Both the position numbers and the translations under genes were made by a program. Below are positions 32,332 to 40,656 of a stretch of DNA of 64,000 nt, in pieces. Numbering within the stretch: the first letter of the stretch is position 1; every line of letters starts with the position of its first letter. The DNA is taken from NCBI RefSeq assembly GCF_018682675.1, contig NZ_JAFMTR010000033.1:1-64000 (forward strand), in the 5' to 3' direction. A model generated the notes under the pieces. That model saw only the letters and a list, made by a program, of their open reading frames with translations, did no database searches and had not been told where the DNA came from. The stretch is from Sphingopyxis soli (GTDB lineage Bacteria > Pseudomonadota > Alphaproteobacteria > Sphingomonadales > Sphingomonadaceae).

Positions 32332-33495
32332 CTAGTCTTCGATCTGGAACGTCAGCCCCGCGTTCGCCGTAAGCCGCTCGATCAGCTTGTCGCCGAGCAG
32401 CGCCCCCGGCGTCCAGACGCCGCCTGCGCCCTTGTTTTCGAGCAGCGCCATCCCTGTCTCGGCGAGCATCTTCGACGTCGAGCCGTAGCCCGGATCGCGG
32501 TCGCCCTGCACACTGGTGCGAACCGTCGTGCCGTCGGGATATTCGCCGATGAACAGGACATCATAGAAGCCATTCTCGCGCTCCTCCTTGCTCGGGCCTT
32601 CGCCGGGCTTGATGCTCGGATCGAACGGGTTCGCCTTGGCCATCGCTTCCGCCATCGCTTTCCCGGCGTCGCCGATCGTCGTCATCACCATCTCGTCATA
32701 GACCAGATCCGCGCCCCACGGATGGCCGAGCAGGAAGTTGGTGCGGTGGACATTCTTGGTGTTGATCGGCGCCATCACGAAGGGCGCTGTCCAGGTGCCC
32801 GTCGCGCTGTCATATTCGGGAACGAGCCCGGTCGGCTGCGACGGTCCCTCGAAGCCCGGGGTCAGCGCGAAGGAGGATTTGAGCAGCAGCGCAAGCGATG
32901 GCCTTTTCGCGATGGCTTTCAGCGTCTCGGTCAGGCTCGCGATCGTGCCGCCCGAAGCGCCGCCGGCCATCTTGCGGACGCGGCCCTTGACGCGCGGCGC
33001 GGGCTTGCCGTGGCGTTTGACGGCCTCGGCCTGCAGGAAGGCGACGCCAAGGTCGAAGGGGATCGAGTCGAACCCGCACGAGAAGGTGATGCGCGCGCCC
33101 GACGCCCTGGCGGCGGCCTCATGCGTGTCGATCATCTCGCGCATCCAGCCGGGTTCGCCGCACAGATCGGCATAGGCGGTGCCGGCGCGGACGCAGGCGG
33201 CAACGAGTTCGCTGCCGTAAAGCTGGTAGGGGCCGACAGTGGTCAGGACGACCTTGGCGCTTTCCGCCATCTTGTCGAGGCTGGCGGGATCACTCGCGTC
33301 GGCGACGATCAGCGGCGTCTCCTCGTCGGCGCCGATCAGGTCGCGGACCTCGGCCAGCTTGGCAAGGCTGCGCCCCGCCATCGCCCATTTCGGCGCGTCC
33401 TTGTGACCCTTGTAGTGGTGCGCCAGATATTCGGCGACGAGGCGCCCGGTGAAACCGGTCGCGCCGTAAACGACGATGTCGAGATCGCGAGCCAT
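32332..33495 (-). CDS. Saccharopine-dehydrogenase-like NADP-binding reductase
   Basis: A 387-residue protein with N-terminal Rossmann fold (DIVVYGATGFTGRLVAEYLA) and the family motif TTVGPYQLYGSELVAACVRAG. Related to trans-acting enoyl reductases and saccharopine dehydrogenase NADP-binding proteins. It should reduce an acyl or lipid intermediate; the substrate is unknown. GGGAGG ribosome site upstream, and a TTTACGTAAACGTTAA palindrome 16-31 bases before the start suggests regulation with fatty or branched-chain acid metabolism. Confidence 0.85.
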   Translation of the reverse strand: MARDLDIVVYGATGFTGRLVAEYLAHHYKGHKDAPKWAMAGRSLAKLAEVRDLIGADEETPLIVADASDPASLDKMAESAKVVLTTVGPYQLYGSELVAACVRAGTAYADLCGEPGWMREMIDTHEAAARASGARITFSCGFDSIPFDLGVAFLQAEAVKRHGKPAPRVKGRVRKMAGGASGGTIASLTETLKAIAKRPSLALLLKSSFALTPGFEGPSQPTGLVPEYDSATGTWTAPFVMAPINTKNVHRTNFLLGHPWGADLVYDEMVMTTIGDAGKAMAEAMAKANPFDPSIKPGEGPSKEERENGFYDVLFIGEYPDGTTVRTSVQGDRDPGYGSTSKMLAETGMALLENKGAGGVWTPGALLGDKLIERLTANAGLTFQIED

Positions 33496-33510
33496 GTCGG
33501 CAATCCTCCC

Positions 33511-33526
33511 TTTACGTAAACGTTAA
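33511..33526. promoter_or_regulatory. TTTACGTAAACGTTAA operator candidate
   Basis: An overlapping palindromic sequence with ACGT cores, just upstream of the reductase gene. It resembles published operators of MerR-type LiuR or TetR-type regulators of acyl-CoA catabolism. The regulator is not in the window. Confidence 0.4.
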
Positions 33527-33569
33527 GTGGAGGCTAGCGCAGGCATGAAGGGTTGCCAAGCATGAAGCG

Positions 33570-35291
33570 TCAACCCGGCGTGAGGGTGAGTCCGGCAACC
33601 TCGCAATCGCCGCAATCGACCGCGCGCAGGGTGACGGCGTTGGCGCCGGCGGGCAACGCGATGGCAGGCACGCGGAGTTCCTGCCAGCCGTCGCTTGTGG
33701 GCACCGCGACTTCGCTGTCACCCACCGCGATGCGCCCGCCCTTCTCCGATCGGGCTCGGATGGCGATGCTCCAGTTCCCCGCCCGTGCGGCGTCGAGCGT
33801 GTAGCGCATCCACTCGCCGGTGACGAAATCGCGCACATAGGGTGTGCCGTCCACCTCGCGGGCGATATCGACGCCGTCGTTGCGATAGGTCGCGCCGTTG
33901 TTCCAGAGGGTCCGCTCGCCACCGGTCGCGACATGGTAATTGGCGTCCGCCGTGTCGGAATAGGCGACCCCCGCCGTGCCGAGATCGTAATCGACCGCGC
34001 GAACCGTCAGCGGCGCGGCGTCAAGCCGGCGCACGGCGAACGGACGCGGCGCCGAATCGTGCGGCTGGCGCATCATCGCGTCGATCACGTCGGGCTTCGG
34101 AATGTTGCGGTCGAAGCGGCTGTTCTCGGCGAGCTGCATCATCGCGGCAAAGGCTTCGTCGGCGCCCGGCTTCGGCCCCTTGCCGGTCGCCCATGCGACG
34201 ATCTTCGCCCAGCCCGGCCCCGGATCGATTTCGAGCGGCTGGTTGAAGCCGATCTTCTTGAGCGGCCAGAAGGCCCAGCCGATCCCGTCGCCCTCGACCA
34301 GCGCGATCGAATCGCGGAACCAGACGTTGCTGTTCTCGCCCGACTCGCCCAGCCAGACCGGGCGGTTATAACGGTCGCGCAATTCCTCGATCGCGCTGAC
34401 GCTCGCGGGGTCGTTGCGGTTCCAGTATTTGTGGAAGCTGATCGCCAGATTCGCGTCCCAGGCGGGCGGCAGGCCTTTGTAATTATTGCCCCAGCAATTG
34501 CCCTCGATGATCACCATATGCTTGCTGTCGACCTCGCGGATCGCCTTGGTGATCCGCTGCTGAAGCTCCCAGACACCCTTGCTTGCCGTCTCGTCGCATC
34601 CATTGCCCTTGCCCGGCGTCGCGAAGCTCCAGTTGGGCTCGTTGATCATGTCATAGGCGCCGATCGACGGTTCGTCCTTGTAACGGGCGGCGAGCTTCTT
34701 CCACAGTGCGACGGTCTTGCGCTGGTTCTCCGCGCTCTCCCATAGCGAAGGCCTGGTCGGGTCGCGGTCCGAGATGGCGAGATCGTTGCCCTGGCCGCCG
34801 GGCGCGGCGTGAAGGTCGAGGATCAGGTAGATGCGGTGCTTCCTGCACCATTCGAGCAGCCGGTCGATGCGCTGAAAACCTTCCTCCAGCCATGTGTCCT
34901 GCCGCGGCTTCGGTTCCTTGTCGGCGGGCAGGGTGAGCTGGTCGAAATGGATCGGCAGGCGAACCGAATTGAAGCCCCATTTCGCCATCTGGTCGATGTC
35001 GGCTTCGGTCGTGTGATTGTCGAGCCAGGCGCGGTAGAATTCGGCGGTGCGCTTCTCGCCGACCAGCTCGACGAGCTTCGCGCGGATTCTATGTTGCTGC
35101 CCGATCTCGCCGAGCTGCAGCATATAGCCTTCCTGCAGCATCCAGCCGCCGAGACCCATGCCGCGGAGGATGACAGGTTGCCCGCTGTCATCGACGATCT
35201 TGGTCCCCTCGGCTCTCAGAAAGCCTTCGGCATGTGCGGTGGTGGAAGAAAACAGCGCTGCGAGCGCGAGCGCGACCGAACGGAATATCAT
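33570..35291 (-). CDS. Secreted GH5 glycoside hydrolase with C-terminal CBM6-like domain
   Basis: A 573-residue exported endoglycanase-type enzyme. Signal peptide MIFRSVALALAALFSSTTAHA. The GH5 barrel covers about 30-430, with acid/base Glu in GAYDMINEPNW and nucleophile Glu in PVWLGESGENSN. A linker leads to a carbohydrate-binding beta-sandwich (about 445-573: RAVDYDLGTAGVAYSDT, GEWMRYTLDAARAGNWSIAI). Likely cleaves beta-linked glucans or mannans. A LacI-type operator stands upstream. Confidence 0.92.
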   Translation of the reverse strand: MIFRSVALALAALFSSTTAHAEGFLRAEGTKIVDDSGQPVILRGMGLGGWMLQEGYMLQLGEIGQQHRIRAKLVELVGEKRTAEFYRAWLDNHTTEADIDQMAKWGFNSVRLPIHFDQLTLPADKEPKPRQDTWLEEGFQRIDRLLEWCRKHRIYLILDLHAAPGGQGNDLAISDRDPTRPSLWESAENQRKTVALWKKLAARYKDEPSIGAYDMINEPNWSFATPGKGNGCDETASKGVWELQQRITKAIREVDSKHMVIIEGNCWGNNYKGLPPAWDANLAISFHKYWNRNDPASVSAIEELRDRYNRPVWLGESGENSNVWFRDSIALVEGDGIGWAFWPLKKIGFNQPLEIDPGPGWAKIVAWATGKGPKPGADEAFAAMMQLAENSRFDRNIPKPDVIDAMMRQPHDSAPRPFAVRRLDAAPLTVRAVDYDLGTAGVAYSDTADANYHVATGGERTLWNNGATYRNDGVDIAREVDGTPYVRDFVTGEWMRYTLDAARAGNWSIAIRARSEKGGRIAVGDSEVAVPTSDGWQELRVPAIALPAGANAVTLRAVDCGDCEVAGLTLTPG

Positions 35292-35316
35292 GTCCTCGTC
35301 CCCATGTTTGCGGTTT

Positions 35317-35330
35317 TGAGAACGTTATCA
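35317..35330. promoter_or_regulatory. LacI-family operator candidate
   Basis: TGAGAACGTTATCA is palindromic at 12 of 14 positions with a central AACGTT, the usual LacI-type form. It lies 26 bases upstream of the glycosidase start. The regulator is not in the window. Confidence 0.45.
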
Positions 35331-35358
35331 ATTTTGACAATAGGTGCAACCGATCTTC

Positions 35359-35454
35359 GTCATTGCGAGCGCAGCGAAGCAATCTCCACCCATCGGCCTC
35401 GCGCATGGTCGGTGGCCGGAGATTGCCGCGTCGCATTCGGCTCCTGGCAATGAC
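35359..35454. repeat. REP-like palindrome, GTCATTGCGAG family
   Basis: Starts GTCATTGCGAGCGCAGCGAA and ends TGGCAATGAC, with further pairing inside. It lies between the GH5 and dcd genes. Same family as the elements near 48.7, 49.0 and 62.3 kb. Confidence 0.75.
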
Positions 35455-35462
35455 GAAGCCCC

Positions 35463-36017
35463 TTACAGCTTGGGCAGCGTAACGCCCTTCTGCCCCATAT
35501 ATTTGCCCGCGCGGTCGGCATAGCTTGTCTCGCACGGCTCGTTGCCCTGCAGGAACAGGAACTGGCACGCGCCTTCGTTGGCGTAGATCTTGGCGGGCAG
35601 GGGGGTGGTGTTCGAAAACTCCAGCGTCACATGGCCTTCCCAGCCGGGCTCGAGCGGGGTGACGTTCACGATGATGCCGCAGCGGGCATAAGTCGACTTG
35701 CCGAGGCAGATGACGAGCACGTCGCGCGGGATGCGGAAATATTCGACCGTGCGGGCGAGCGCAAAGCTGTTCGGCGGAATGATGCAGACATCGGTTTCGC
35801 GATCGACGAAATTCTTGGGGTCGAACGCCTTCGGATCGACGATCGTGCTGTCGACATTGGTGAATATCTTGAACTCGGGCGCGACGCGGGCGTCATAGCC
35901 GTAGGAGGAGAGGCCGTAGCTGATGCACCCGTCGCGGCGCTGCGCCTCCACGAACGGCTCGATCATGCCCTGTGTCCGGGCGGCGTCGCGAATCCATTTG
36001 TCGGAAAGAATGCTCAT
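35463..36017 (-). CDS. dcd: dCTP deaminase
   Basis: A 184-residue trimeric enzyme converting dCTP to dUTP, the main route to dTTP precursors. Family motifs: [13 protein letters not shown] near the N-terminus, [20 protein letters not shown] with the catalytic Glu at about residue 130, and the C-terminal nucleotide-covering [14 protein letters not shown]. Followed 39 bases upstream by cytidine deaminase, so pyrimidine salvage genes cluster here. Confidence 0.96.
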   Translation of the reverse strand: MSILSDKWIRDAARTQGMIEPFVEAQRRDGCISYGLSSYGYDARVAPEFKIFTNVDSTIVDPKAFDPKNFVDRETDVCIIPPNSFALARTVEYFRIPRDVLVICLGKSTYARCGIIVNVTPLEPGWEGHVTLEFSNTTPLPAKIYANEGACQFLFLQGNEPCETSYADRAGKYMGQKGVTLPKL

Positions 36018-36056
36018 GCCGCTGTCTTGTCGGGCAGTCGGGCTTCGCGCAAGCGG

Positions 36057-36509
36057 TCAGTCGGGGATCATCCCCAGATCCTTGGGTCCGAAGGCAACCG
36101 GAAGCAATTCGCTGAGCCTGTAACTCGTCACCGCCGAGCCATCTCCCGAGGCACAATGGACGAGGATATCGGTCTTCGACCGCTCGGCGGCTTCGTTCAG
36201 GATCTGGCGGCAGCGACCGCACGGGTTGATCGGGGCGCTACCGATCAGGTCGTCGCCGTCGGGGCGCCCGCCGACGATCGCGACCTCGGCGAGCTCGCCG
36301 ATCCAGCCTTCGTTGGCGATCTTGGCGACCGCCGCCGTCTCGGCGCAAAGCGTCAGGCCATAGCTCGCATTTTCGACATTGGCGCCAGTGACGACGTCGC
36401 CGTTCCTGAGCAACAGCGCCGCGCCGACGTGAAAGCCCGAATAGGGCGCATAGGCGCGGCTCGCGGCGTCGCGCGCGGCGGCGATCAGGGCATCGCGGGT
36501 CTCGCTCAT
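36057..36509 (-). CDS. cdd: Cytidine deaminase
   Basis: A 150-residue zinc enzyme deaminating (deoxy)cytidine to (deoxy)uridine. Zinc motifs are CAETAAVAK and PCGRCRQIL; substrate loop PYSGFHVGAAL. Its ATG overlaps the end of the GH25-like gene by 4 bases. Frame open far upstream, but MSETRDALIAAAR is the family start. Confidence 0.95.
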   Translation of the reverse strand: MSETRDALIAAARDAASRAYAPYSGFHVGAALLLRNGDVVTGANVENASYGLTLCAETAAVAKIANEGWIGELAEVAIVGGRPDGDDLIGSAPINPCGRCRQILNEAAERSKTDILVHCASGDGSAVTSYRLSELLPVAFGPKDLGMIPD

Positions 36510-37255
36510 GGCGTCTCTCCTTCGGGGCGCAGGACGTTCCAGCCGACGGTGCCGTCGGCGCCGGTCAGGCGAATATAGTGGTTCGCCTGCCACATCGCCC
36601 AGGGGTGCGCGCCATAATCGGGTTCGAAGAAATCGCGGCGCAGCCATGTGGTGCGCGCGATGCCCTGCGTCACCCTGTAATCGCTTTCGAACGACGGGCC
36701 GGGCGCGATCAGGCTGCGCTTGCCGGTATGCGCTTCGATCTGGGCGAGGAAGGTCGCGAGTTCGGAAAGCAGCAGCGCGCGCGTCGGCCGGTCGGGGCAG
36801 CGGTCGTCATAGTCGAGCCACACGACCGCGGGCAGCGCATCCGCGCGCCGCGGAACATGGCGGATGAAGTTCGCGGCCTGATCGGTCGCAAGCTGGCAGA
36901 GGCTGTAGCGATGGATCGCGCCGGCCTGGATACCGACCTCGCGCGCGCCCGCCAGGTTGCGCGCGAACATCGGGTCGACCCCGCTCGCGCCATCGGTCGC
37001 GGCGACATAGGCGAAATCGGCGCCCGCGGCTTTGATCGATCCCCAGTGGACCTCGCCATTGTCGGCGCTGATCGTCACGCCCTGCAGCGGATAGAGATCG
37101 CGGTTTGGCGTCCAACGCGCCGCCCACCACAGCGCAAGGCCCGCCAGCAGCACGGCGAGCAGGATCAGTCCCGCGGTGCGGCGCAGGAAACGCGCGATCG
37201 CGCCGCGCCAGTCGCCGCCTGCCTTGACCGGTCGTTTCGCTGCGCGCGTCGCCAT
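36506..37255 (-). CDS. GH25-like membrane-anchored protein with altered active site
   Basis: A 249-residue protein: cytoplasmic basic N-terminus, membrane helix about 29-46 (LILLAVLLAGLALWWAA), then a GH25 lysozyme fold. The normal first-strand G-x-D-x-S reads QGVTISADNGEVHW, with Thr in place of Asp. The normal D-x-E in strand 4 reads VVWLDYDDRC, with Asp in place of Glu. Other landmarks (FAYVAATDG, SLIAPGPSFES, WAMWQANHYI) are kept. Muramidase activity is therefore uncertain; a peptidoglycan-binding role is possible. In an operon with cdd and UPF0262. Confidence 0.8.
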   Translation of the reverse strand: MATRAAKRPVKAGGDWRGAIARFLRRTAGLILLAVLLAGLALWWAARWTPNRDLYPLQGVTISADNGEVHWGSIKAAGADFAYVAATDGASGVDPMFARNLAGAREVGIQAGAIHRYSLCQLATDQAANFIRHVPRRADALPAVVWLDYDDRCPDRPTRALLLSELATFLAQIEAHTGKRSLIAPGPSFESDYRVTQGIARTTWLRRDFFEPDYGAHPWAMWQANHYIRLTGADGTVGWNVLRPEGETP

Positions 37256-37257
37256 GC

Positions 37258-37755
37258 TCAGCCCTTGATGTGGAGCACGCAGATCAGCGTGAACAGCCGC
37301 CGCGCCGTGTCGAAATCGACCGCGATCTTGCCGTCGAGCCGGTCCATCAGCATCTCGGCCGCCTCGTTGTGGAGGGCGCGGCGCGCCATGTCGACGGTCT
37401 CGATCTGCTGCGCGGTCGCGGTCTTGATCGCCTGATAATAGGAGTCGCAGATCGCGAAATAATCGCGGATCGGACGGCGAAATCGGCCAAGGCCGAGGAT
37501 GATGGCCTCCAGCGGCGAACCGTCCTCGCGGCTGATCTCGAAGATCAGCCGCCCTTCCTCGACCCGCAACATCAACCGGTAGGGGCCGGCATAGCCGTCG
37601 GGGTGGCCGCGCTGGGGCACGAACTTATTCTCTTCGAGCAGGTCGAAGATCGCAACGCGCCGCTCCTGCTCGACATCGGGATTGCGCCAGACGATAGACC
37701 CCTCGTCGAGGTCGATCGAGATGATACGCTGCTGCGAAGGGTCGGCGTCGGTCAT
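37258..37755 (-). CDS. UPF0262 family protein
   Basis: A 165-residue protein of an alphaproteobacterial family without known function. Typical segments are [37 protein letters not shown] and the conserved [19 protein letters not shown]. The ATG at 37,755 gives MTDADPSQQ; the frame is open to 37,824. Two bases from the GH25-like gene and divergent from dnaB. Confidence 0.9.
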   Translation of the reverse strand: MTDADPSQQRIISIDLDEGSIVWRNPDVEQERRVAIFDLLEENKFVPQRGHPDGYAGPYRLMLRVEEGRLIFEISREDGSPLEAIILGLGRFRRPIRDYFAICDSYYQAIKTATAQQIETVDMARRALHNEAAEMLMDRLDGKIAVDFDTARRLFTLICVLHIKG

Positions 37756-37875
37756 GCTGCGAAGAGCTTCTACTTGGCCGGGCGCGAAGGGCAAGGGGGG
37801 CGACTTATTCACAGCAACCCACAACTATGTTAGGGAAGCGGGCATCGCTTGTTGCACCGCCAGAGGTGGCAACGC

Positions 37876-39399
37876 ATGAAGGTCGCCATGCCCGAACTAG
37901 CCCTGATTCCCACCCCGGCGCCTTCCGGGGAAGAGCGCCAATTGCCCCGCAATATCGAGGCTGAAGCCGCCTTTCTCGGCGCGATCCTGATCGACAACCG
38001 AGTCGTCGAGGATCTGCCCGTGCAATTGCACGCCGCACATTTCTTCGAGCCGCTGCACGGACGCATTTTCGCGCAGACGATGGCGCTGATCGAGCGCAAC
38101 AGCATCGCGACGCCGGTTACGCTGAAGCCGTTTTTCGAGAATGACGAGGCGATGAAGGCGGTCGGCGGGGTGGGCTATCTCGCACAGCTGACCGGCAGCG
38201 GCGCCGGCCTGATCGGCGCGCGCGACTTCGCGCGGCAGATTTTCGATCTCGCGCTGCTCCGCGAACTCGTCGGCGTCGGCCGCACGCTCGTCGACAACGC
38301 GCTCGACACGAGCGAGAGCGTCGATCCGCACGCGCAGATCGAGGAGGCCGAAACCGCTCTCTATCGCGTCGCGGGCGGCGAGGCCGAGATGGGATCGGTC
38401 AAGAGTTTCAGCACGGCGAGCCTCACCGCGCTGCAGGCGGCGGAACGTGCCCTCAATTCGGGCGGCCACCTGTCGGGGATCACCACCGGCATTGCCAGCA
38501 TGAACGCCAAGATCGGCGGTATGCACAACTCGGACCTGATGATCCTCGCCGGGCGTCCGGGCATGGGCAAGACCTCGCTCGCAACCAACATCGCCTATAA
38601 TGCTGCCGAGCGTTTCCGCCGCGACGAAGAGGACGGGATTCCGCCCGAGAAGAATATGGGCGCGAAAGTCGCCTTCTTCAGCCTCGAAATGTCGGCCGAT
38701 CAGCTTGCGACGCGCGTCCTCGCCGAACAGTCGGGGGTGTCGGGCGAGGCGCTGCGTATGGGCAAGATCAGCAAGGAGCAGTTTCAACAGCTCAGCCGCG
38801 CCGCGCAGGCGCTCCAGACCCTGCCGCTGTTCATCGACGATACGCCGGGCCTGACGATCGCGAGCCTGCGCACCCGCGCGCGCCGCCTGCAGCGCCGCCA
38901 CGGCATCGGCTTCATCATCGTCGACTATCTGCAGCTGCTCCAGGGGTCGTCGAAGAGCGGCGACAATCGCGTGCAGGAAATTTCGGAAATCTCACGCGGT
39001 CTGAAGACGTTGGCGAAGGAACTTAATGTCCCCGTGATGGCGCTGTCGCAGCTGAGCCGTCAGGTCGAAAGTCGCGAGGACAAGCGCCCGCAGCTCTCCG
39101 ACCTTCGTGAATCGGGCTCGATCGAGCAGGACGCCGACATGGTCCTCTTCGTGTTCCGCGAGGACTATTATGTCGCGGCGCGCGAGCCCAAGCGCCCGGT
39201 CGAGGGCGACGATGTGAAGATCCACGCCGCGCACGAGGAATGGGCGGCCGAGATGGAACGCGTCTTTGGCCTCGCCGAGGTGATCGTCGCCAAATCGCGT
39301 CACGGTTCGACGGGCAAGATTCGGATGCACTTCGAGGCGAAGACGACCAAGTTCAGCGACCTGGCGGACGAGAGTCAGGCCTATGCGGATTATGAATAG
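37876..39399 (+). CDS. dnaB: Replicative DNA helicase DnaB
   Basis: A 507-residue hexameric helicase of the replisome. The N-terminal primase-interacting domain (about 25-130) begins QLPRNIEAEAAFLGAIL. The RecA-like core has Walker A LAGRPGMGKTSLA, H1a VAFFSLEMSADQLA and Walker B FIIVDYLQLLQG. No intein. The ATG at 37,876 has AGAGG upstream; 37,888 is an alternative. Followed by a perfect hairpin. Confidence 0.96.
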   Translation: MKVAMPELALIPTPAPSGEERQLPRNIEAEAAFLGAILIDNRVVEDLPVQLHAAHFFEPLHGRIFAQTMALIERNSIATPVTLKPFFENDEAMKAVGGVGYLAQLTGSGAGLIGARDFARQIFDLALLRELVGVGRTLVDNALDTSESVDPHAQIEEAETALYRVAGGEAEMGSVKSFSTASLTALQAAERALNSGGHLSGITTGIASMNAKIGGMHNSDLMILAGRPGMGKTSLATNIAYNAAERFRRDEEDGIPPEKNMGAKVAFFSLEMSADQLATRVLAEQSGVSGEALRMGKISKEQFQQLSRAAQALQTLPLFIDDTPGLTIASLRTRARRLQRRHGIGFIIVDYLQLLQGSSKSGDNRVQEISEISRGLKTLAKELNVPVMALSQLSRQVESREDKRPQLSDLRESGSIEQDADMVLFVFREDYYVAAREPKRPVEGDDVKIHAAHEEWAAEMERVFGLAEVIVAKSRHGSTGKIRMHFEAKTTKFSDLADESQAYADYE

Positions 39400-39413
39400 C
39401 CCCATCGCCAACA

Positions 39414-39441
39414 CGTCATCCCAGCGAAAGCTGGGATGACG
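39414..39441. repeat. Perfect 12-bp hairpin, likely bidirectional terminator
   Basis: CGTCATCCCAGC and GCTGGGATGACG pair completely around a GAAA loop, between convergent dnaB and cysH. The sequence is also a common intergenic palindrome of sphingomonads. Confidence 0.75.
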
Positions 39442-39449
39442 GATTGTTT

Positions 39450-40250
39450 CTAAAACGCCGGATCGTTCGCGGGATCGTCGTCGATCGGGGTGACTGCGGT
39501 GTGGATACCGCATTCGGTCTTGTCCCAGCCGCGCCAGCGGCCCGAGCGCGGGTCTTCGCCCGGCTGGACCTTCGATGTGCACGGCGAGCAGCCGATCGAC
39601 GGATAGCCTTCGGCCTCGAGCGGATGGCGCGGCAGGTCGTGCGCCTCGAAATAGGCGTCGAGGTCGTCGCGGCTCCAGTTGGCGAGCGGGTTGAACTTCA
39701 GCCGGCCGGTGTTGCCGTCGAGCTCGAAGCGCGGCAGGCCGGTGCGCGTCGAGGACTGGAAGCCCTTGCGGCCGGTGATCGAGGTGTCGAAGTCGGCGAG
39801 TGCCCTTTCGAGCGGCCTCACCTTGCGGATTTCGCAGCAGCCATCGGGGTCGTACGACCAGCGCAGCTCGGTCGCGTCCTTCTTCGCCAGCTCGTCGGCA
39901 TCGGGCGTCAGGTTGACGATGTTGAGGCCCAGCTTCGTCGCCAGCTCGTCGCGATAGGCCAGCGTCTCGGGAAAATGCTTGCCGGTGTCGAGGAAGAGCA
40001 CCGGCATGTCGGGCGCGACGCGGCTCACCAGATGCAGCAGCACCGCGCTTTCGGCGCCGAAGCTGGAGACGATCGCGGTTTCGCCGAGCAGCCCTGCGCC
40101 GATCACGCTCGCCACCACCTCGGCCGCGTCCTGGCCGCGGAAGAGGTTGTTGAGGCGAATGACGTCGGCCTGCGTAAAGCGCGGCGCAACGTCGATCCGG
40201 TCGCGGGTGCGGTCGGCGGCCTCGGGGGGAGAGACTTTCACGTCAGCCAT
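39450..40250 (-). CDS. cysH: Phosphoadenylyl/adenylyl-sulfate reductase
   Basis: A 266-residue enzyme reducing activated sulfate to sulfite with thioredoxin. The nucleotide loop is SSFGAESAVLLHL. Cysteine pairs GCCEIRK and GCSPCTSK are those that bind a 4Fe-4S cluster in APS-type reductases, and the redox Cys lies in TECGIHTA. Overlaps the DUF934 gene by 8 bases. Last gene of the sulfate operon. Confidence 0.94.
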   Translation of the reverse strand: MADVKVSPPEAADRTRDRIDVAPRFTQADVIRLNNLFRGQDAAEVVASVIGAGLLGETAIVSSFGAESAVLLHLVSRVAPDMPVLFLDTGKHFPETLAYRDELATKLGLNIVNLTPDADELAKKDATELRWSYDPDGCCEIRKVRPLERALADFDTSITGRKGFQSSTRTGLPRFELDGNTGRLKFNPLANWSRDDLDAYFEAHDLPRHPLEAEGYPSIGCSPCTSKVQPGEDPRSGRWRGWDKTECGIHTAVTPIDDDPANDPAF

Positions 40251-40656
40251 GCCTCAATTTCCATATCGGCACCGCGCCGTCGGCGGCGCCCTGATAATGC
40301 GCGGGCCAGCGGGTCAGCGCCGCTTCGACATCGGCCGGATTGATCGGTTTTTCGGGCGCAAAGCTGTCGAAGCCGCAGCGCTTCATATAGGCGATCTGGT
40401 CGACGAGCACGTCGCCCTGCGCGCGCAGTTCGCCGGTGTAGCCCGCTTCGCGCAGGATGCGCGCCGACGAATAGCCGCGGCCGTCGCGGAATTTCGGAAA
40501 GGCGACCTCGATCAGCGCGAGCCGGTCGAGAAAGGGGATCAGCGCGCGCGCGTCCTCGTCGGGCTCGAGCCGCACCGCGGTGGCGTTCGACTGTTCGAGG
40601 AAGGCGTCGAGCGTGACGCAGGGCTCCTCGCCGCCCGTTTGCAGATGCTCAACCAT
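40243..40656 (-). CDS. DUF934 protein of the sulfite reduction operon
   Basis: A 137-residue protein. DUF934 members occur next to cysI/cysH in many proteobacteria and are annotated as oxidoreductase-associated. Conserved stretches are IEVAFPKFRDGRGYSSARIL and AYMKRCGFDSFAP. Probably assists sulfite reductase; mechanism unknown. Overlaps cysI by 8 bases. Confidence 0.9.
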   Translation of the reverse strand: MVEHLQTGGEEPCVTLDAFLEQSNATAVRLEPDEDARALIPFLDRLALIEVAFPKFRDGRGYSSARILREAGYTGELRAQGDVLVDQIAYMKRCGFDSFAPEKPINPADVEAALTRWPAHYQGAADGAVPIWKLRHG

